NCBI GenBank assembly: GCA_048201975.1
Contig: DBFBGQ010000064.1
Coordinates: 1-29,185 of the forward strand
DNA: 29,185 bases
Origin: Egerieenecus sp048201975
GTDB taxonomy: Bacteria > Bacillota > Clostridia > Christensenellales > Aristaeellaceae
Direction: 5' to 3'
Shown in pieces: positions 15,070-24,600 of this stretch; position 1 is the first letter of the stretch; each line of letters starts with the position of its first letter. The notes beneath the pieces were generated by a model, which saw only the letters and a program-made list of their open reading frames with translations, made no database searches and was not told the origin of the DNA. The position numbers were made by a program, and so were the translations under genes.

Positions 15070-16689
15070 TCACAGGCGGTTGGCGGTTTCCGCCAGCTCC
15101 AGGCCGGGGTTATTCTCGCAGGCCAGGCGGATGGACCATTCGTTTTCAAACAGCAGCACGTCTCGGCCGCGGGAGTCCTGCGCCCGGCCGGAGGTGGAGG
15201 TGAGCTTCAAATCCTTGACCTCCCTGGGCGATTTGACCACCCAGCGCACGAAATGGAAGGGCATGCCCTCCATAACGATCTCGGTCTGGTACTCGGTTCT
15301 CAGCCGGTGCTCCAGCACCTCGAACTGCAGGACGCCCACCACGCCCACCATGAACTCCTCCCGGCCGGTCTCCGTGCGCAGAAAGGTCTGGATGGCGCCC
15401 TCCTCCGCCAGCTGGCTGATGCCCTTCTGGAACTGCTTGCGCTTCATGCTGTCCATGGGCCGCACGCGGTTGAAGAATTCGGGAGCGAACACGGGAATGT
15501 TCTCATAGCGCATCTTGGGCCCGGCGGACAGCGTGTCCCCCAGCTGATAGATGCCGGGGTCGAACAGGCCGATGATGTCCCCGGCCCAGGCCTCCTCGAC
15601 GGCCTCCCGCTCGTCGGCCATGAACTGCTGGGGCTGCTTGAGCGCCACCTGCTTGCCCGTGCCCGAGTGCCACACCTCCATGCCCTTTTCAAAGGCGCCG
15701 CTGACAATGCGCATAAAGGCCAGGCGGTCCCGGTGGGCCGGGTTCATGTTGGCCTGAATTTTGAAGATAAAGCCAGAAAAATAGGGTTCCTCCGGGCCAA
15801 TCATGCCCTGGTCGCTCTTGCGGGGCAGGGGCGGGGGCGTATATTGCAGGAAGCGCTCCAGGAATGGCTCCACGCCGAAATTGGTCACCGCCGAGCCGAA
15901 GAACATGGGCGTCAGCTCGCCCCGGCGCACCGCCGCCAGGTCGAAGGGGTCTCCGGCCTCATCCAGCAGGGCGATCTCCTCCGTCAGGCGATCCCGATAA
16001 TGCTTTTCCAGGGCGGTCTCCAGCAGCGGGTCGTCCACGGGAATGTCCGTCTTTTCCACCATGCGCTTGCCGTGGTCTCCGCCGGCATACATCTCCACCA
16101 TGCGGGTATCCCGGTGGTACACCCCCTGGAAATCCCCGTCCACGCCAATGGGCCAGTTCACCGGGCAGGAGCGAATGCCCAGCACCTGCTCCAGCTCCTC
16201 CATCAGGGCAAAGGGATCCTTGGCGGCCCGGTCCATCTTGTTGACAAAGGTGAAAATGGGGATGCCCCGCATCCGGCACACCTTGAACAGCTTGATGGTC
16301 TGAGCTTCCACGCCCTTGGCCGCGTCGATAAGCATCACCGCCGCGTCCGCGGCCACCAGCACGCGGTACGTGTCTTCGGAGAAGTCCTGGTGGCCGGGGG
16401 TATCCAGGATGTTGATATGAAAGCCGTTAAACTCAAACTGCATGGCCGAGGAGGTAACGGAAATGCCGCGCTGCTTCTCGATGTCCATCCAGTCCGAGGT
16501 GGCGTGTTTATCGCTTTTGCGCGCTTTCACGCTTCCTGCGGAGCGAATGGCGCCCCCATAGAGCAGGAGCTTTTCCGTCAGGGTGGTTTTGCCGGCGTCT
16601 GGGTGGGAAATAATGGCGAAGGTCCGGCGCTTTTCCACCTGAGCGTGCAGCATGGCGGCAAATTCCGGCGTTTGGATTGCAGGCAGCAT
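15070..16689 (-). CDS. prfC: Peptide chain release factor 3
   Basis: A 539-residue class II release factor GTPase that recycles RF1/RF2 from the ribosome after termination. The G domain has SHPDAGKTT (28-36), the switch I RGISVTSS, DTPGHQDFSEDTYR and NKMDR (G4); the RF3 C-terminal domains include VGVVGVLQFEVLEHRL. The start is ATG 16689, with AGGAGG six bases upstream; the longer frame to 16725 would contain this site inside it. It has its own sigma-A promoter and is followed by typA. Confidence 0.96.
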   Translation of the reverse strand: MLPAIQTPEFAAMLHAQVEKRRTFAIISHPDAGKTTLTEKLLLYGGAIRSAGSVKARKSDKHATSDWMDIEKQRGISVTSSAMQFEFNGFHINILDTPGHQDFSEDTYRVLVAADAAVMLIDAAKGVEAQTIKLFKVCRMRGIPIFTFVNKMDRAAKDPFALMEELEQVLGIRSCPVNWPIGVDGDFQGVYHRDTRMVEMYAGGDHGKRMVEKTDIPVDDPLLETALEKHYRDRLTEEIALLDEAGDPFDLAAVRRGELTPMFFGSAVTNFGVEPFLERFLQYTPPPLPRKSDQGMIGPEEPYFSGFIFKIQANMNPAHRDRLAFMRIVSGAFEKGMEVWHSGTGKQVALKQPQQFMADEREAVEEAWAGDIIGLFDPGIYQLGDTLSAGPKMRYENIPVFAPEFFNRVRPMDSMKRKQFQKGISQLAEEGAIQTFLRTETGREEFMVGVVGVLQFEVLEHRLRTEYQTEIVMEGMPFHFVRWVVKSPREVKDLKLTSTSGRAQDSRGRDVLLFENEWSIRLACENNPGLELAETANRL

Positions 16690-16731
16690 GACATACCTCC
16701 TGGTCGCTACGTAAGATTCACACAAGTGTTT

Positions 16732-16761
16732 ATTTTACAACCCCAATCCCAGCGCTGTCAA
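16732..16761 (-). promoter_or_regulatory. Sigma-A promoter for prfC-typA
   Basis: Minus strand TTGACA (16756-16761), 18-base spacer, TAAAAT (16732-16737). The leader to the prfC start is about 35 bases. Confidence 0.8.
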
Positions 16762-16820
16762 GGGTTACGCCGGTTGAAACGCGGCCTTTTTGTGGGCCTG
16801 CGTCGGTGAGCGGACATTCG

Positions 16821-17243
16821 TCACGCCCCGCCGCCCACATCCGTCCGCGGGCGGTGCGGCGCTTGCTCCCCTTCCGGCTCAGGCGGAAGGTCGATCCATC
16901 CTTGCCGGTTGCGAAAGGGTACGCGGAAGGTGGGCAGGCGGAGCACGTGTGTCACCCCCAGCAGCGTTGCGTAGCGGCAATCCTCCTTGCTCCGCCAGAA
17001 CTCCTCCGGGGCGCAGATCCGGTCGTTGCAGCTGCGCCGCAGGCTTTCCACGCCATCCTCCAGGCGGCAATAGGTCACGGTCTCGATTTCAAACAGCCCC
17101 ACAAATGGGCCGCCGGATCGTTTCAGCAGCACGCCATCCCCCGGCGTCGCCCGTCCCCAGGGGGACGTCTTTCGGCGGCTCAAACGGGATTCCAGTGTCT
17201 TCTTTCCCTCCAGCAGCAAGGACAGGCAGGGCTCGGTCATCAC
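16821..17243 (-). CDS. ASCH-domain protein, main frame (N-terminus displaced by frameshift)
   Basis: A 140-codon frame from GTG 17243 holds an ASCH (PUA-like) domain, a fold thought to bind RNA or nucleotides. It reads MTEPCLSLLLEGKKTLESRL, then GDGVLLKRSGGPFVG, and ends with VPFRNRQGWIDL, all typical of ASCH proteins. In the same frame upstream of the GTG the sequence continues sensibly (HRWHIAV), but no start codon is available there and no ribosome-binding site precedes the GTG. The proper start and first 27 or so codons lie in the neighbouring frame (see 17240-17353), one base off at a run of six A. Thus the gene is probably one 177-codon protein that is frameshifted here. The function in the cell is unknown. 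Confidence 0.75.
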   Translation of the reverse strand: MMTEPCLSLLLEGKKTLESRLSRRKTSPWGRATPGDGVLLKRSGGPFVGLFEIETVTYCRLEDGVESLRRSCNDRICAPEEFWRSKEDCRYATLLGVTHVLRLPTFRVPFRNRQGWIDLPPEPEGEQAPHRPRTDVGGGA

Positions 17244-17353
17244 GGCGATATGCCAGCGGTGATCCCCCGCTTCATTTTTTGCCGCCAGTACGGATCCCCT
17301 GCCGCTTCCACAGCCTCACGCAGCGCCTTCATGAGTTGCTCCTGCTCCAACAT
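17240..17353 (-). pseudogene. Detached N-terminal frame of the ASCH-domain gene
   Basis: ATG 17353 has a good ribosome-binding site (GGGAGG at 17362-17367, spacer 8) and reads MLEQEQLMKALREAVEAAGD followed by PYWRQK. At the A6 run (17275-17280) this frame diverges and ends at TGA 17242-17240, giving only 37 residues. One extra A would join RQK to NEAGDHRWHIAV and the ASCH domain into a continuous 177-residue protein. The cause could be a real mutation, a read error in the homopolymer, or slippage during expression. Confidence 0.7.
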
Positions 17354-17533
17354 GGTCTTTGCCTCCCGCTATCTTTCCCATCCCCAAAGCGGAGAATAGG
17401 AGGAAACATTCGACATTTGGCGCCCTTTCCCCTACCCGGTGGCGAACCCGCGCCGCACCTTTGCGCCCCGGGGGCATATCCTGCTGGTGAAGGCGAGGCG
17501 CGCAATCGGCCTTGCCCGGGAAGGAAGTGTGAC

Positions 17534-18325
17534 ATGTCCGGCCTTTCAAAAGTGGAGGTGCAGGGCGTAACAAAGGCCTTCGGGGACGGCGAAGGCACGG
17601 TGCCCGCCTTGGAGGAAATCTCCTTTCAGGTGCCCGCAGGCGGCTTTACATCCCTGCTGGGGCCCAGCGGGTGCGGCAAATCCACCCTGTTTAACATCAT
17701 TGCCGGACTGATGCGCCCCGACCGCGGCGACGTGCTGCTGGACGGCCGCTCGGTAATCGGCAAGCCCGGCCAGGTGGGCTACATGCTGCAAAAGGATCTG
17801 CTGCTGCCCTGGCGCAGCATACAGGACAACATCATTCTGGGGGCGCGTCTTCGCGGCGTTCCCCTACGGGAGGCCCTGAACCAGGCCCGGGCGCTGATGG
17901 AGCGCTATGGCCTCCAGGGCTTTGAAAAGCGCAAGCCCCACGAGCTTTCCGGGGGCATGCGGCAACGGGCCGCGCTGCTGCGCACCCTGCTCACCGAGCG
18001 GGAAGTGCTGCTGTTGGACGAACCCTTCGGCGCGCTGGACGCGCTCACGCGGCTGCAGTTGCAGCTGGGCCTTACGGATGTGTGGCAAACCTTCCGCAAG
18101 ACCATTCTGCTGGTGACCCACGACGTGGAGGAGGCCATCTTCCTCTCCGACGAGATCCTGGTGCTCAGCCACCGGCCGGGGCGCGTGCGAAAGCGGCTCA
18201 CCGTGCCGCTGTCCAGGCCGCGCACCGTGGAAATGCTGGCCTGCCCCCAGGTGATGGGGCTGAAAAAAGAGCTGTTGGAGCTGCTGCTCCAGGAGGAGGG
18301 CTCGGTCCATGAAAGCAACGGGTGA
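17534..18325 (+). CDS. ABC transporter ATP-binding protein (nitrate/sulfonate/taurine type)
   Basis: A 263-residue ATPase of the SsuB/TauB/NrtD class. It has Walker A GPSGCGKST (43-51), the Q-loop in YMLQKD (Gln86), signature LSGGMRQR (138-145), Walker B EVLLLDEPFG (about 157-166) and the switch His in LLVTHDVEEA. It powers uptake through the permease encoded next. The start is ATG 17534 after GGGAAGGAAG; the frame is open far upstream but has no homology there. It overlaps the permease gene by 17 bases, so the two are coupled. No riboswitch or clear promoter was recognised in the 180 bases upstream. The substrate is not known. Confidence 0.93.
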   Translation: MSGLSKVEVQGVTKAFGDGEGTVPALEEISFQVPAGGFTSLLGPSGCGKSTLFNIIAGLMRPDRGDVLLDGRSVIGKPGQVGYMLQKDLLLPWRSIQDNIILGARLRGVPLREALNQARALMERYGLQGFEKRKPHELSGGMRQRAALLRTLLTEREVLLLDEPFGALDALTRLQLQLGLTDVWQTFRKTILLVTHDVEEAIFLSDEILVLSHRPGRVRKRLTVPLSRPRTVEMLACPQVMGLKKELLELLLQEEGSVHESNG

Positions 18326-19121
18326 AACCCCTTCCGGGGTACGGGATCAACGGGTGCGCCGTTCCCCGACGGTGCAGCTGTGGCGCTGGGGGATTCTGCT
18401 GGCGCTGCTGGGGCTGTGGGAGGCCGGGGCGCGGCTGGGCTGGATCGACGGCTTCTACTTCTCCAGCCCCGTGGAAATTTGCCAGACCGCGGCGGTGAAG
18501 TGGCGGCAGGGCAACCTATGGGCGGACATCGTTTACACCGGAGCCAGCACGCTGCTGGGCTTTGTGCTGGGCACGGTGATCGGCTCGGCGGTGGGGCTGA
18601 CCTTCTGGTTTTCCCGGCGGGTGGCCATGGTGGCGGAGCCATACCTGATCGTGCTCAACGCCCTGCCCAAGCTGGCGCTGGCTCCGGTGCTGGTCATTCT
18701 CTTTGGCATTGGCTTTCCCTCCAAGGTGGTGCTGGCCTTCCTGATGACGGTGGTCACCGCAGCCATTTCCGCCTATGGGGGCGTCCGCAGCGTGGACCCC
18801 GCCCTGGAAACCCTGATGTTCTCCCTGGGCGCGGGACGGCTGCGGGTGTTCTCCCATGTGGTGGTGCCCTCGGCCATGCCCTGGATCATCTCCGGGCTGC
18901 GGGTGAACATCGCCCTGAGCATGGCAGGCGCCATCGTCGGGGAATTCATTGCATCAGATCGCGGCCTGGGGCGTATGATCGTCTATGCCGGAACCACTTT
19001 CGACCTGAAGCTGGTATGGGTGGGCGTCGCGGTGCTGTCGCTGCTGTCCATCGTCATGTACGGCAGCGTGGTGCTGCTGGAAAAGGCCCTGGGGAAAAAG
19101 TGGTCGGCACAGCGCACCTAA
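18309..19121 (+). CDS. ABC transporter permease (SsuC/TauC/ThiX-like)
   Basis: A 270-residue inner membrane protein with about six hydrophobic segments (roughly 25-45, 78-100, 108-160, 190-215, 235-260). The BPD transporter coupling helix reads TLMFSLGAGRLRVFSHVVVPSAMP, matching the EAA motif (EAAxxxGxxxxxxFxxIxLP), which docks on the ATPase. ATG 18309 lies within the end of the ATPase gene, with GGAGGAGGG about nine bases upstream. Followed after 34 bases by the binding-protein gene. Confidence 0.93.
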   Translation: MKATGETPSGVRDQRVRRSPTVQLWRWGILLALLGLWEAGARLGWIDGFYFSSPVEICQTAAVKWRQGNLWADIVYTGASTLLGFVLGTVIGSAVGLTFWFSRRVAMVAEPYLIVLNALPKLALAPVLVILFGIGFPSKVVLAFLMTVVTAAISAYGGVRSVDPALETLMFSLGAGRLRVFSHVVVPSAMPWIISGLRVNIALSMAGAIVGEFIASDRGLGRMIVYAGTTFDLKLVWVGVAVLSLLSIVMYGSVVLLEKALGKKWSAQRT

Positions 19122-19155
19122 GCATACCGGAAACAATGCAAGGGAGGTTTTGCCC

Positions 19156-20190
19156 ATGAATTGGAAACGTTTGCTCTGTCTCTGCCTGGCCTTGGCCCTG
19201 ACCCTGGGGGCCGGGGTTGCCTCGGCCCAGGAGCTGAAGAAGCTCACCGTCTCCGAACCCGTGCACCTGATCGGCTACCTGCCCCTGTACGTGGCCATCC
19301 ACGAGGGCTATTTTGCCCAGGAGGGGCTGGAGGTGAACGTGGTGCAGGCCACCGGCGGCGCGCACGTCACCGCCGTGGTCAGCGGGGACGCCTTCGCGGT
19401 GATCGGCGGCGTGGACTCCAACTGCCTGGCCAACCAGGGCAACAGCGACCCGGTGGTGGGCATCGTCAACTGCGTCAACCGGGCCAACGTCTATCTTTTC
19501 GCCCGCAAGGGCCTGGTCCCCGCCTCCGACAGCGATGAAGACATGGCAGCCTTTCTCAAAGGCAAGACCATCATCGCCGGGCGTTACGGCGGCAGCCCCA
19601 ACCTGCTGACCCGCTACCTGCTGCAAAACCTGGGGCTGGACCCTGACAAGGACGTAACCCTGCTGGAAAACGCGGATGCTTCCACGGTGACCGCCATGCT
19701 GCAGTTTGGCCAGGGGGATATTGGCAACGGCGGTGAACCGCAGATCAGCGAGGGCGTAACCGCCGGCATCTGGGAAGAGCCCTTTGTCAAATTCCCAGAC
19801 CTGGGCGATTACTCGTATTCGGTCATCGGCGTGCGCCGCTCCACCATTGAGAACGACCCGGAAACCTGCGTGGCCTTTGTGCGCGCCATGATGAAGGCGC
19901 TGGCAGCGGTGCAGGCGGATCACGAAATGGCCGCCCGGGTGCTGGAGAAGGAGTTCTCCACCCTCGCCCAGGAAGGCCGCGACGCCGCCCTCACCCGCGC
20001 CTGGGAGGATCAGCTCTGGAGCGTGGACGGCTGGATCAGCCGCCAGGCGGTGGAAACCAACATGGACGTGCTGGAAAACAGCGGCCTGTTCCAGGGCGAA
20101 TGGAGCTACGAGGAGCTCATCGACATGCGCTTTGTCAAGCAGCTCGCCCCGGAGCTTGGCATTGACCTGCCCCCGGAAGCAGCCGTATAA
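19156..20190 (+). CDS. ABC transporter substrate-binding protein, NMT1/SsuA/THI5-like
   Basis: A 344-residue exported protein with a signal peptide (basic MNWKR, hydrophobic core, cleavage after GVASA near residue 24). The mature part follows the periplasmic-binding-protein II pattern: PVHLIGYLPLYVAIHEGYFAQ, a ligand-site region ATGGAHVTAVVSGDAFAVIG, and FLKGKTIIAGRYGGSPNLLTR between lobes. The family carries sulfonates, nitrate, taurine or thiamine precursors. No lipobox is present: the signal ends in an AxA site, unusual for a Gram-positive importer. The start is ATG 19156, eight bases after GGGAGG. Third gene of the transporter operon, ended by a terminator. Confidence 0.9.
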   Translation: MNWKRLLCLCLALALTLGAGVASAQELKKLTVSEPVHLIGYLPLYVAIHEGYFAQEGLEVNVVQATGGAHVTAVVSGDAFAVIGGVDSNCLANQGNSDPVVGIVNCVNRANVYLFARKGLVPASDSDEDMAAFLKGKTIIAGRYGGSPNLLTRYLLQNLGLDPDKDVTLLENADASTVTAMLQFGQGDIGNGGEPQISEGVTAGIWEEPFVKFPDLGDYSYSVIGVRRSTIENDPETCVAFVRAMMKALAAVQADHEMAARVLEKEFSTLAQEGRDAALTRAWEDQLWSVDGWISRQAVETNMDVLENSGLFQGEWSYEELIDMRFVKQLAPELGIDLPPEAAV

Positions 20191-20211
20191 ACCATGATCC
20201 AAAACAGCAAA

Positions 20212-20255
20212 GGGCGTGCTGCAGAAAGCAACTTCTGCAACGCGCCCCTCTTTTT
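20212..20255 (+). terminator. Rho-independent terminator after ABC operon
   Basis: GGGCGTGCTGCAGAAAG pairs with CTTCTGCAACGCGCCC with two mismatches and a one-base bulge, and is followed by TCTTTTT. It lies 21 bases after the binding-protein stop. Confidence 0.85.
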
Positions 20256-20325
20256 GCCCGGCGCCAAAGCAGCGGGGCGGGACGCCTTGCGGCCGCTCCC
20301 TCCCCGTTGCCCGGCGCTTCTTTTT

Positions 20326-20919
20326 TTAACTGATAAAGGGTTTCAGGTCCGCCCGAATCATATACCCCTGGTCATGGCTGCACACAGGGCAGACCTGGGG
20401 CGCTTCGGGGCCGAAATGCACATGGCCGCAGTTCAGGCAAAGCCAGGCTGTTTCCCCGCGCAGGCTGAACAGCTCTCCGGACTCCAGCGCATCCGCGAAG
20501 CGTCGAAAGCGCTGGGCATGGGTGCCCTCTATGGCCGCGATGGCTGCAAAGGCATCCGCAATGCGGGCAAAGCCCTCCTCCCGGGCAATGCGGGAAAACT
20601 CGGGGTAGGCGTCGTTGCACTCCTCCGTTTCGTTATGCACCGCCGCCCGCAGCTGCGCGGCGACGTTCTGCTCGGTGTTCACCGGAAAGCCCGCGTCCAT
20701 CCATATGCTGCTGCCGTTCATGGGCGCCAGGAACTGATAGAAAATCTCCGCGTGCTCCTTTTCCTGGCCGGCGGTAAAGTCAAACGTGCGCGCCACCACC
20801 TCCAGACGATTCTGCCGGGCCAGCGCCGCCGCAAAGGTGTACCGGTTCCGCGCCTGGCTCTCCCCCGCAAAGGCCCGCATGAGGTTAATTCGCGTCTTGC
20901 TTTCTTCAAAGGCGATCAT
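20326..20919 (-). CDS. rbr: Rubrerythrin
   Basis: A 197-residue non-haem di-iron peroxidase that reduces hydrogen peroxide in anaerobes. The four-helix bundle has the iron ligands Glu20 (AGESQARNRY), Glu53 and His56 (GQEKEHAE), Glu98-Glu100 region (HNETEE) and Glu131 (IEGTHAQRF). The C-terminal rubredoxin-like domain has C161-x2-C164 and C177-x2-C180. It is of normal length. ATG 20919 follows AAGGGAG by about eight bases. It is monocistronic by layout, with no confident promoter seen. Its presence fits a strict anaerobe. Confidence 0.95.
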   Translation of the reverse strand: MIAFEESKTRINLMRAFAGESQARNRYTFAAALARQNRLEVVARTFDFTAGQEKEHAEIFYQFLAPMNGSSIWMDAGFPVNTEQNVAAQLRAAVHNETEECNDAYPEFSRIAREEGFARIADAFAAIAAIEGTHAQRFRRFADALESGELFSLRGETAWLCLNCGHVHFGPEAPQVCPVCSHDQGYMIRADLKPFIS

Positions 20920-20989
20920 TGCCGTCGCTCCCTTCCAATGTTCCTCAGCGTTTCAATCCTTGACTTCCAGCATGCAGTATGCCCGGAAA

Positions 20990-21015
20990 CCTGCGCCTCC
21001 ATACCCAGGCGCAGG
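20990..21015. repeat. Inverted repeat upstream of rubrerythrin
   Basis: CCTGCGCCT (20990-20998) and AGGCGCAGG (21007-21015) form a perfect 9-base stem with an 8-base loop, and TTT follows on the minus strand. It may be a second terminator for the acetyltransferase operon or a leader structure of the rubrerythrin gene. Confidence 0.5.
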
Positions 21016-21087
21016 CTTTAGCCTATGCGCGAGCGCGCTCTCCGGTGCAGGCCGCTGCAAATTTTCTCGGGAGCCCGTCCTGGAGAC

Positions 21088-21107
21088 AAAAAAACCGGAC
21101 GTCCGGT
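21088..21107 (-). terminator. Terminator after SNF2-GNAT operon
   Basis: On the minus strand ACCGG-ACGT-CCGGT is followed by seven T (21088-21094). It lies 49 bases past the acetyltransferase stop. Confidence 0.8.
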
Positions 21108-21156
21108 ACTGCGCAGGGCATTCCACCGGCGTCCAGTTTGAGAAAGCATGCCGCGC

Positions 21157-21618
21157 TCATTCCGGGGCGCGGGAAAGGTCATAGCGGAAAACCGTCTCGA
21201 TTATTTTCGAGTTCCAGGGGGCAGGAACGGCATCCACGGGCACAAAGCCGTATTTTTCATACAGTCCCCGATGGTCGCTAATCAGGTATGCGGCGGCGTA
21301 GCCCAACCGGCGGGCCTCCCCGAGGGCGGCACGAATCAGCCGTTCGCTCAGGCGACGGCCGCGCCGGCTTTCTTCCACGAACACGTAACCCACAAAGGGC
21401 GTATAGGGCAGCTCCGGAACGCAGTCCTGGGCCGCCAGGGTGCAATAGCCGCAGATGCGTCCCTGATCCATGGCGGCAAAGGCTCGTTCCCAGGGCAGCG
21501 GAGCGTCGGAGCGCATCCAGGCGGCCATGTTTTTGCCCGCGCCCCAGGAGCATTGCTCCCCGTAGCATGCCAGGCGATTCCACCCGGATTCCCCGGGTGC
21601 AAAGGCGCAAATTTCCAT
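21157..21618 (-). CDS. GNAT-family N-acetyltransferase
   Basis: A 153-residue acetyl-CoA-dependent acetyltransferase. Motif A is visible as PFVGYVFVEESRRGRRLSER (about 73-92), with an RRGRRL pyrophosphate loop, followed by AALGEARRLGYAAAYLISDH and the closing GLYEKYGFVPV typical of GNAT enzymes. The acceptor substrate is unknown. ATG 21618 has AGGAGG six bases upstream. It begins 16 bases after the SNF2 helicase stop, so the two probably share a transcript. Confidence 0.88.
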   Translation of the reverse strand: MEICAFAPGESGWNRLACYGEQCSWGAGKNMAAWMRSDAPLPWERAFAAMDQGRICGYCTLAAQDCVPELPYTPFVGYVFVEESRRGRRLSERLIRAALGEARRLGYAAAYLISDHRGLYEKYGFVPVDAVPAPWNSKIIETVFRYDLSRAPE

Positions 21619-21634
21619 GGGCGTCCTCCTGCTC

Positions 21635-24600
21635 TCACGCGAACAGCGCGCGGATATCCTGCTCGGTCAGCCCCGTCACCAGCTCCTCGCCCGGGGTGAT
21701 CAGCTGGTCGAACAGCGCCTTCTTCCGCTGGCCCAGGGCCACCACCTGCTCCTCGATGGAGTCATGGGTCACCAGGCGGACCACCTCCACCTTGCGGGTC
21801 TGCCCGATGCGGTGCGCCCGGTCGGTGGCCTGATCCTCCGCGGCGGGGTTCCACCAGGGATCGTAATGGATCACCATGTCCGCGCCGGTGAGGTTCAGCC
21901 CCGTGCCGCCAGCCTTCAGGGAGATCAGAAAAATCTGCGTTTTTCCCTGGTTGAACTCGGCGGTCATCTCCATGCGCCTGCTGGCGGGGGTTTCCCCGTC
22001 CAAATACATGCAGGAGTATCCCGCGGCCTCCAGCTGCCGCCGGAGGATCTTGAGCATGGAGGTAAACTGGGAGAAAAGCAGCACCCGCCGCCCCGCGGCA
22101 ATGGCTCCGGGCAGCACCTCCAGCAGCATTTCCAGCTTGCCCGAGGTGCCTGTATAGTCCGGCAACACCAGCGCGGGATGACAGCAGATCTGCCTTAGCT
22201 CGGTAATGGCGGCCAGCACCTCGGTTCGGCCGCGCCCCAGGCCTTTTTCTTCCATCACGTGATCCACGCGCTCCCGCAGGCGGATCATGGCCGCCTGGTA
22301 AACCCGTTGCTGCTCCGGAGCCATTTGCGCGGTCAGCACGGTTTCCAGCTTGTCAGGCAACTCGGTGAGCACGTCCTTTTTCAGCCGCCGCAGCAGGAAG
22401 GGACGGATGCGCCGGCGCAGATCCTCCGCGTCCTGCCCGTCCTGGTACCGGCGCAGAAAGGCGCTGTAGCTGTTCAGATAACCCGGCAGCACGAAGTCAA
22501 ACAGGCTCCACAATTCCCCCGTACCGTTTTCCATGGGCGTGCCCGTCAGGGCAAAGCGGGCGCGGGCCTGCAGCTGCTTCACCGCCACCGCGCCCACGCT
22601 TCCCGCGTTTTTGATGTGCTGGGCTTCATCCAGGATCACCAGGCGGAAGGGAATATCCGTCAGCTGGTCGATATCCCGGCGAATCAGGGGGTAGGAGGTG
22701 ATGAGCACCTCCACATCCCCCACCTCCTTCACGTGGCGGATCTGGCTGGCGCGCTGGGCGCTGGAACCATTGAGCACCATCACCGACAGCTCCGGCGCGA
22801 ACCGGTTCAGCTCACTGAGCCAGTTGTACGCCAGGGAGGTGGGCGCCACCACCAGGGACAGGCCCCGTTCCGCCTCCCGGTGAACGTCCAGCAGCAGGGC
22901 GATCACCTGCACTGTTTTGCCCAGACCCATGTCGTCGGCCAGTATGCCGCCCATGCGCAGCCGGTCCAGGGTTTTCAGCCAGTGGTATCCCCGCTGCTGG
23001 TAGGGGCGCAGGGTCAACCCTGGGGGAAGGGTCACGTCGTCCTCCCCGGGGGCGGTAAGCGCCGTCACCGTCCGGGTGACGCTCTCCTCCACCTCCACAG
23101 GCAGCTGACAATTCTCCAACAGGCTGGTCAGGTAGCAGGTGCGGTAGGCGTTCAGCGTCACGGTGTCGCCGCTGGCATACACCTGCTCGGCGCCCTCCAA
23201 CCCGGCAGCCTCATAGACGCTATCCGCTAGCTCCTGCCATTCCTCCATGTCGCTCAGGTCCAGGAAGGAGCCGTCCTTGAGGCGGAAGTATTTCCGCCGC
23301 TTGGCCAGCGCCTCCAGAATGCCCATGATCTCCTGGGCGGGTTCCCCACTTTCGGTGAAGGACAGCTCCAGCCGGTTGCCGTTCAGGCCCATACGCCCGC
23401 GCAGCACCGGACGGCGGGGCGTCATTTTCTTGAAATCCCGGCTCAGGTACACCTCGCACTGCTGCTGCAGCTTCCCCACGCCCTGGGACACAAAGTCGTA
23501 GATGGCTTCCTGCCCGGTCAGGTAGACCCGGCCCTTGCGCACATAAAAGCCGGCGTTGGCCAGGGTATCCAGCACCTGCCGCTCCGCCGCGGCGTCCCGC
23601 AGCAGCAGCTTTTCCCCCTTGGCCAGGGGCGCGTCCTCCTCGTGCTCGTCAAAGGGGTCGATTTCCTTCTCCCCGTAACACAGCAGCGTCCGGGCGACGA
23701 CCTCCTTGCCTTCCTTGTCCAGGTAGATGCGGGGCACCAGCGGAAGCTTCACCAGCTGCTTCTCCAGCTCGCTGTCCATGTCCACCACCCCGGTGAGCTT
23801 CAAAAAGGGAATCAGCTCCCCGATAACCCGCCCCGTTTCCCGCGTGGGATAGTCAAACACGCTCCGGCCATCATACTGCTCGGCCAGGAGCACCCGCAGC
23901 ACGCTGAGCTGGCTGTGATCCACCGCCACCACGCTGCCGGAGAGTATGCCATAGGCGCAGTTGGCGGTCAGGGGCATAAAGTCCTTGGGGAAGCGCGCCG
24001 TCACCGTCAGTCCCCGCAGGGAGCCCGTGACCCGGTAATACAGCGGCAGCCGCGCCTGGCGCACGCCCTTGACGTGGTAGGCCTTGCCATCCACCGCCAT
24101 GCGGAAGGGCAGGCTCTGCAATGCGTCCAGCACCGCCTCGGCAAAGGGTTCCGGCAACGCCATCACCCGGAGCTCCGCGCCCCGCAGGCTGGTGCCCGCT
24201 TCCTTCTGGGCCAGGCACAGCGCGCGGAGAATCCCCAGCACCCGGTTTTCCGTGGGGGTGAAGTGCATCCATTCCGGCTGGAAGGTAAAGCCCTTGCCAA
24301 AGGGCAGCGCCACGCCGGTATCCATGCTCTCGATAAACTGCGGAATGCTCCGCACCACATACAGCCGGTCCTCCCCCACGCGGATGCCCACGCGCAGCTG
24401 CGGCTTTTCCCGGGAGGTTTCGCTGTCATACATCAGGGTGATCTCCATGTTCAGGGTGCCGTCCTCGGGCAGCGTGCGCTCCATGGCGCTCATCAGCCGC
24501 GGCGCGGCGGCGGCGGCCTTGCGCCGGAGCAGCTCCTCCAGCGCGCCCGTCTCCTCCGCCAGCAGCGTGGCAGCCACCACATGGCGGCACGCGCCGCTGC

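Noticed and set aside
15253..16809. 518-codon plus-strand frame opposite prfC
   Set aside because: Antisense shadow of a clear RF3 gene, with no ribosome-binding site or domain.
17354..17533. Possible riboswitch (TPP or guanidine type) before the ABC transporter
   Set aside because: No CTGAGA or other conserved core of these classes could be found; the region is GC-rich but shows no structure I trust.
20255..20320. Direct repeat TTGCCCGGCGC (20255 and 20308) near the rubrerythrin stop
   Set aside because: Short, and one copy belongs to the tail of the ABC terminator region; likely chance in GC-rich DNA.
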